Below are positions 60,608 to 64,000 of a stretch of 64,000 nucleotides of DNA, one piece after another. The position numbers and the translations under genes are program-made. This DNA is from Thalassovita sp. (lineage in GTDB: Bacteria > Pseudomonadota > Alphaproteobacteria > Rhodobacterales > Rhodobacteraceae), in the NCBI GenBank assembly GCA_017792425.1, contig CP051233.1, positions 3,249,998-3,313,997 on the forward strand. The letters run 5' to 3'. The first letter of the stretch is position 1. Every line of letters begins with the position of its first letter. A model generated the notes under the pieces. It did no database searches, was not told where the DNA came from, and worked only from the letters and a program-made list of their open reading frames with translations.

Positions 60608-61993
60608 CTATCCGCCCCAGGGGCCCTTGACCGCCTTCTTCCTGGCCTTCCTGGCATTTCCGACCGCGCCCCACGGACCGACCCTGTCGATCAGCTCTGG
60701 TTGCGGCAGCGGCGCGGGTTCCTCAAGGGGGGCATCATGTCCGAACAAGGCCGCCCGCGCGCCCGCCTTGTCTGCCTGATACTCTCGTTCCAGGAAATCG
60801 GCCACATAGGATTTCTTGGTCTCCGACCAGCCCGCATACAACCGATAGAACAGCTCTTTATGGCAGATGAACAACTGCCGCACGTCCTTGGGCGCCAGTT
60901 CGGCCAACAGCATGTTGATCAGGTCGCGGTCCGGGTGGTCCGCGGCCCGCAGCGTATAGAAATAGGCCGGGTGATCGCTGTCGATCCGCGGCCAAGGGCC
61001 TTCGTCCTCGGCCCAGCGGACCAGTGCCTGAAGCGCGTGGAATTCCGGCGGCAGCGCATCCGCATGGGCCCGCGCCAGCGCCCGGATATCGCGTCGGGTG
61101 GCCCCGGTCAGGTCGATCCCGCGATCCTGCGCCACATCCACGACAATGAAATCCATCTTCTGCCGCAGGATGGCCCCCGCGTCGATGCCGCGCGCCTTGA
61201 CGATCGGTTCCACCAGCCCGTTCAGTTCCAGGAAACGGGCGATCTGGTTCCGGTCGCCGAAGCCGTAGACATGGGTGCCGGACACGGCCTGCAACACCGC
61301 CTTGTCTGCTGCGATCACCACCACATGATTGCCGCCGCGGAACAGGTAGGCCCCGCCGAAATGCGCTGTCCAAAAGTTGTCCTGCATGAATTCCATCTGC
61401 GTCAACCGCACCGGGTTGCGGGTCACATCGCCCGTCCGCTGCGCCACACCGATCATGTCGGCGATCAGCACGTCGTCGAACCATGCGTCGTCTTCCGCCA
61501 TGAACCGGTCCACCATCCGGCCCAGCTTTTCCGCGTCCTTCACGGTGCCTGCGGTGGTGTCGGCCTCGACCTTGATCTTGCGGATGTCCAGCAGGCGGGC
61601 CGGATCGGCCACGGAATAGACGGAATTCAGCAACTCGCCCGCCACCGCATCCCGCGTGGTCAGGGCGAAAAGCTGCGCCTCGTTGCCTTCGATGAACTGC
61701 CGCAGGATGCCACGGGACATCGAGAACTTGGCATTCAGCAAAGGCGCGGTTTTCTGCGCGGTGGTCAGCAGGATGAACTGCCGGTTACAGCCGCCCTGGT
61801 TCAGGTAGAGCATATCCCCCAGCTCGTCCCCCACTTCGGGGGAATAGCCGCTGATGTCGATGTGAAAATCCGTCAGGTTCGTGCGCCGACCGGTCAGGTG
61901 GGTCAACGCCCGGTTATACCGCTCGACCAAGGCAGGCGAGGCCACATGGGTCAGGTTCCCGAACATCAGGCCTTTTTCGATGAGGCGTTTCAT
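60608..61993 (-). CDS. DUF6638-like protein
   Basis: 461 residues, soluble, no signal peptide. Begins MKRLIEKGLMFGNLTHVASP; contains DFHIDISGYSPEVGDELGDM, HFGGAYLFRGGNHVVVIAAD, KLNHVYGFG-like segment (VSGTHVYGFGDRNQIARFLE) and a basic tail (ARKARKKAVKGPWGG). I associate it with DUF6638 from memory. It has no ATPase or protease motif. It lies between an AAA ATPase and two membrane proteins, so a scaffold or substrate-adaptor role is plausible. 184 bp separates it from the ATPase gene. Confidence 0.7.
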   Translation of the reverse strand: MKRLIEKGLMFGNLTHVASPALVERYNRALTHLTGRRTNLTDFHIDISGYSPEVGDELGDMLYLNQGGCNRQFILLTTAQKTAPLLNAKFSMSRGILRQFIEGNEAQLFALTTRDAVAGELLNSVYSVADPARLLDIRKIKVEADTTAGTVKDAEKLGRMVDRFMAEDDAWFDDVLIADMIGVAQRTGDVTRNPVRLTQMEFMQDNFWTAHFGGAYLFRGGNHVVVIAADKAVLQAVSGTHVYGFGDRNQIARFLELNGLVEPIVKARGIDAGAILRQKMDFIVVDVAQDRGIDLTGATRRDIRALARAHADALPPEFHALQALVRWAEDEGPWPRIDSDHPAYFYTLRAADHPDRDLINMLLAELAPKDVRQLFICHKELFYRLYAGWSETKKSYVADFLEREYQADKAGARAALFGHDAPLEEPAPLPQPELIDRVGPWGAVGNARKARKKAVKGPWGG

Positions 61994-62177
61994 GCGCGGA
62001 CCTCCTTACCATACACCGAGCGAAGCGCCGGGGGCGGACCTGTCCACACCTCCCGCCCGGCATCGCCGGGCAGCGCCCGACCGCCCTGCTTTGCCGAAGG
62101 CAAACCTACGGTTTGACGCGCGGGCACTTTGCTTCCGCCCGCGGTCAGGCGCAGCCCTCTGGTGCTAGAAACGAATA
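61994..62177 (-). promoter_or_regulatory. Intergenic gap between the AAA ATPase and DUF6638-like genes
   Basis: 184 bp. Contains small inverted repeats (CCCGGCATCGCCGGG; GCCGAAGGC) and a GGAGG ribosome site before the DUF6638-like start. No convincing ORF, although a minus-strand frame stays open. A promoter here would separate the two genes; none is certain. Confidence 0.35.
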
Positions 62178-63965
62178 TCACCCCTTCCCCTCCAGATACC
62201 GCCGTTTCGCCTCTTCCGTCCGGCCGAAGTCGCGCACCATGGCCTCGATGGCCACCTCGTCGGACTTGTCGGCATAGCGAAACTCTGAATCCGCGTAGCG
62301 GTTGATCTCCTGCACGACCATTTCCACCGTGATCGGCTTGCGCAGATCTTCGATCATCGCCAGCTTGCGCTCATAAGGCTGGAACAGGAACAACTCGGGT
62401 TGTTCCATCCATTCGTCCGGCAGTTCGAAATCCATGGACCGAACCTTCACTGCATCCGTGATGTTCTTGATCGCGCGGCCCGTGAACCGTTCGTCCGCCT
62501 GCTGGATCGCCTTCAGATAGGCCCCCAGCTTGGCAATCGTGTCCAGCGCGCCAATCTGCCCTTGCACGCGGTCAAAAACGTCCAGCAATCCGGCCTCTTG
62601 CGGGCGGGAATGCGCCTCGAACGACCGGGCGACAGCGCGCTTGATCTCTTGCGCGGCGTACAGATCGTGATCCCCGAGCGGGATGTCGTGCCGCTTGCCC
62701 AACAGCAGCGCCAGGATGTCGATGTAGTCTTCGCGTGTCTGCGGTCCATCCACCAGGAACCGCGCCCCGGCCCGTTGGCGCAGCGCGTCGTCCACGTTCT
62801 CGGGGTAGTTGCTGAACATCCCGAAGGTGCAGTTGCCCCGCACCACAGTATTGGCCCCGGCAAAGGCCTCCATGAACACCGCCATCACCTCTTGCTGGCC
62901 CGCGCTGGATTGCCGATCCCCACGCTTGCCGGCGATCTGGTCGATGTCGTCGATGGTGCCGAACCCGATTACCGACGGGTCCAGCACGGTGTTCACGAAC
63001 GCCTTGGCGTTCTGGCCCGACTTGCCCTGGTAGCTGTCGATATTGTCGATCCCGAAATTCTGATAACGGAACGGATAGCCCGCCCCCTGGCAGTAGTCGT
63101 TCAGCAACCCCGCCATCATCTGGATCAACGTCGTCTTGCCCGTGCCCGGCTTGCCATCCCCCATAAAGGTAAAGATGAACCCGCCCAGTTCCGCAAACGG
63201 GTTCAGCTTGCGCCCGAAATCATAGGCCATCAGCATCTTGGCCAGTCTCATCGCCTGGTATTTGGCGATGTGGTTGCCCACCACCTGATGCGGCTTCTTG
63301 AACTGCATGGACAGGGTGCTGCCCGCCGCCTTGCGCGCGGGGACAAAGCCTTGGATAGTCAGCCCATCCGCCTCTACCCGCCAGTTTGCGCCGTTGAACC
63401 CGTCCAGCCGGGGCGCGTCCTGCGCGCGCAGGGCGGCGCGTTCCATCACCTGCTCGGCAAAGGCAGTGACAGCGGCCACCAGGTGCGGCTCGTCGCTGGC
63501 ATGGGTGGCGATTACCTGGTCCAGTTCCCACAGGGCGCCATGCAACGCCAACTGCGCGTTGTCGGCCAGGATTTCCTGCGGCGGTCCGACCTCTACCGTC
63601 ACCTCTGGCTGGTGCGGGGCCAGCAGAAAAGCCAGCGCATTGGCGAAAACATGCAGGGACACCAACGCCTCCGCGGCCAGCAATTCCGCAAATTCACCCT
63701 TGCGGTTGGCGGGCAACGAGCCTTCCAGGTTGGCGCGTTTCAGCGCATCCAGCCCGGTGCGAGCGGCATAGCCCTGCCCCATCGCCAGCGAAATCGCCAG
63801 CGCGCGGCGCAGCGCGTTCATCACCATGGCTTGCAACGGAGAGACCAGCGCATCGCCGCCATCCGCCGCCTCGATCCGTTCCAGCAGGCGCACCCCTTCG
63901 GAACGCACGGTGGACCGCGCCACCATCCCTGGCGTCGTGGACCGGAACCGGCGATGCCCCACCAT
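62178..63965 (-). CDS. AAA-family ATPase of the DUF6638/DUF1523 set
   Basis: 595 residues. Helical N-terminal region (about 40-190) with hydrophobic and Ala-rich segments, then an ATPase domain: Walker A G271-K-P-G-T-G-K277-T-T (MGDGKPGTGKTTLIQMM), Walker B with D339-D340 (VIGFGTIDDIDQI), sensor-like FGMFSNYPENVDDALRQRAG, and a C-terminal helical lid with KNITDAVKVRSMDF. The layout fits a AAA+ protein of the ARC/Vps4-like remodelling type, but the subclass is not fixed. Start at 63965 tentative. The unit probably remodels or inserts a target in the membrane with its neighbours. Confidence 0.78.
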   Translation of the reverse strand: MVGHRRFRSTTPGMVARSTVRSEGVRLLERIEAADGGDALVSPLQAMVMNALRRALAISLAMGQGYAARTGLDALKRANLEGSLPANRKGEFAELLAAEALVSLHVFANALAFLLAPHQPEVTVEVGPPQEILADNAQLALHGALWELDQVIATHASDEPHLVAAVTAFAEQVMERAALRAQDAPRLDGFNGANWRVEADGLTIQGFVPARKAAGSTLSMQFKKPHQVVGNHIAKYQAMRLAKMLMAYDFGRKLNPFAELGGFIFTFMGDGKPGTGKTTLIQMMAGLLNDYCQGAGYPFRYQNFGIDNIDSYQGKSGQNAKAFVNTVLDPSVIGFGTIDDIDQIAGKRGDRQSSAGQQEVMAVFMEAFAGANTVVRGNCTFGMFSNYPENVDDALRQRAGARFLVDGPQTREDYIDILALLLGKRHDIPLGDHDLYAAQEIKRAVARSFEAHSRPQEAGLLDVFDRVQGQIGALDTIAKLGAYLKAIQQADERFTGRAIKNITDAVKVRSMDFELPDEWMEQPELFLFQPYERKLAMIEDLRKPITVEMVVQEINRYADSEFRYADKSDEVAIEAMVRDFGRTEEAKRRYLEGKG

Positions 63966-64000
63966 ACCTGACGATTTCTCGGGGGTGGGCAGGTCGCGCG

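Noticed and set aside
62400..63971. Plus-strand open frame over the AAA ATPase gene
   Set aside because: Antisense to a gene with Walker A and B motifs; no ribosome site and no recognisable domain.
1..64000. CRISPR array, insertion sequence or prophage
   Set aside because: No regularly spaced repeats, transposase or phage structural gene was seen in either strand.

Overview
The window is about 64 kb of high-GC DNA that reads as a chromosome segment of an alphaproteobacterium, most likely Rhodobacteraceae (Roseobacter-like). Indicators are gene content typical of that group: TRAP and tripartite tricarboxylate transporters, a divergent urtABCDE / ureDABCEFG pair, an arsR-arsC-aqpS-arsH operon, petABC, a DUF2783 protein beside an FAD monooxygenase, and DUF6478/DUF1523/DUF6638-type proteins. 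This placement is inference from gene content and proteins recognised by eye; no search was run.

Layout. 1-2.6 kb: 3' part of an FAD monooxygenase, a DUF2783 protein and an HpaI-type aldolase. 2.8-6.5 kb: tRNA-Glu, a broken sbtA-like fragment, a PagL-like lipid A deacylase, a response regulator/histidine kinase pair and a DedA/YqaA protein. 6.5-14.2 kb: a catabolic operon (CoA-transferase, HMG-CoA-lyase-like enzyme, DctP-DctQ-DctM, ThDP enzyme) with a divergent LysR regulator. 14.3-19.4 kb: an AraC-type regulator and a TctC-esterase-TctB-TctA operon, ending tail to tail with a membrane/spermidine-synthase fusion. 21.1 kb: tRNA-Met. 21.3-33 kb: urea uptake (urtABCDE, minus strand) and urease (ureDABCEFG, plus strand) sharing one control region, so urea import and hydrolysis form one nitrogen-scavenging unit.

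33-44 kb: LysR, AEC transporter, a 2,4-dienoyl-CoA-reductase-like flavoenzyme, a YdhR-like protein, the arsenic operon, a PEP-mutase-family lyase, two Rhodobacterales-type unknowns and two tandem CPBP proteases. 44-50 kb: accD-folC, a possible small RNA, petABC (cytochrome bc1) and an outer-membrane beta-barrel. 50-57.5 kb: GST, PaiB-like protein, mtaB-dapF, tRNA-Lys, a low-GC scrap island, panE and a MocR/PdxR regulator. 57.6-64 kb: phosphotransacylase-acetate kinase, then four genes (two membrane proteins, a DUF6638-like protein and an AAA ATPase) that look like one functional set of unknown role.

The most unusual stretch is 53.7-55.1 kb, next to tRNA-Lys. It is clearly AT-richer than its flanks and holds the C-terminal piece of a deaminase-fold polymorphic toxin, an Imm1-type immunity gene coupled to it, a truncated secreted protein and an N-terminal scrap of a tyrosyl-tRNA synthetase. 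Other points worth attention are the AAA/DUF6638/DUF1523 set, a tiny His-rich membrane protein between ureA and ureB, a small ORF filling the ureB-ureC gap, and the small-RNA candidate upstream of the petC terminator.
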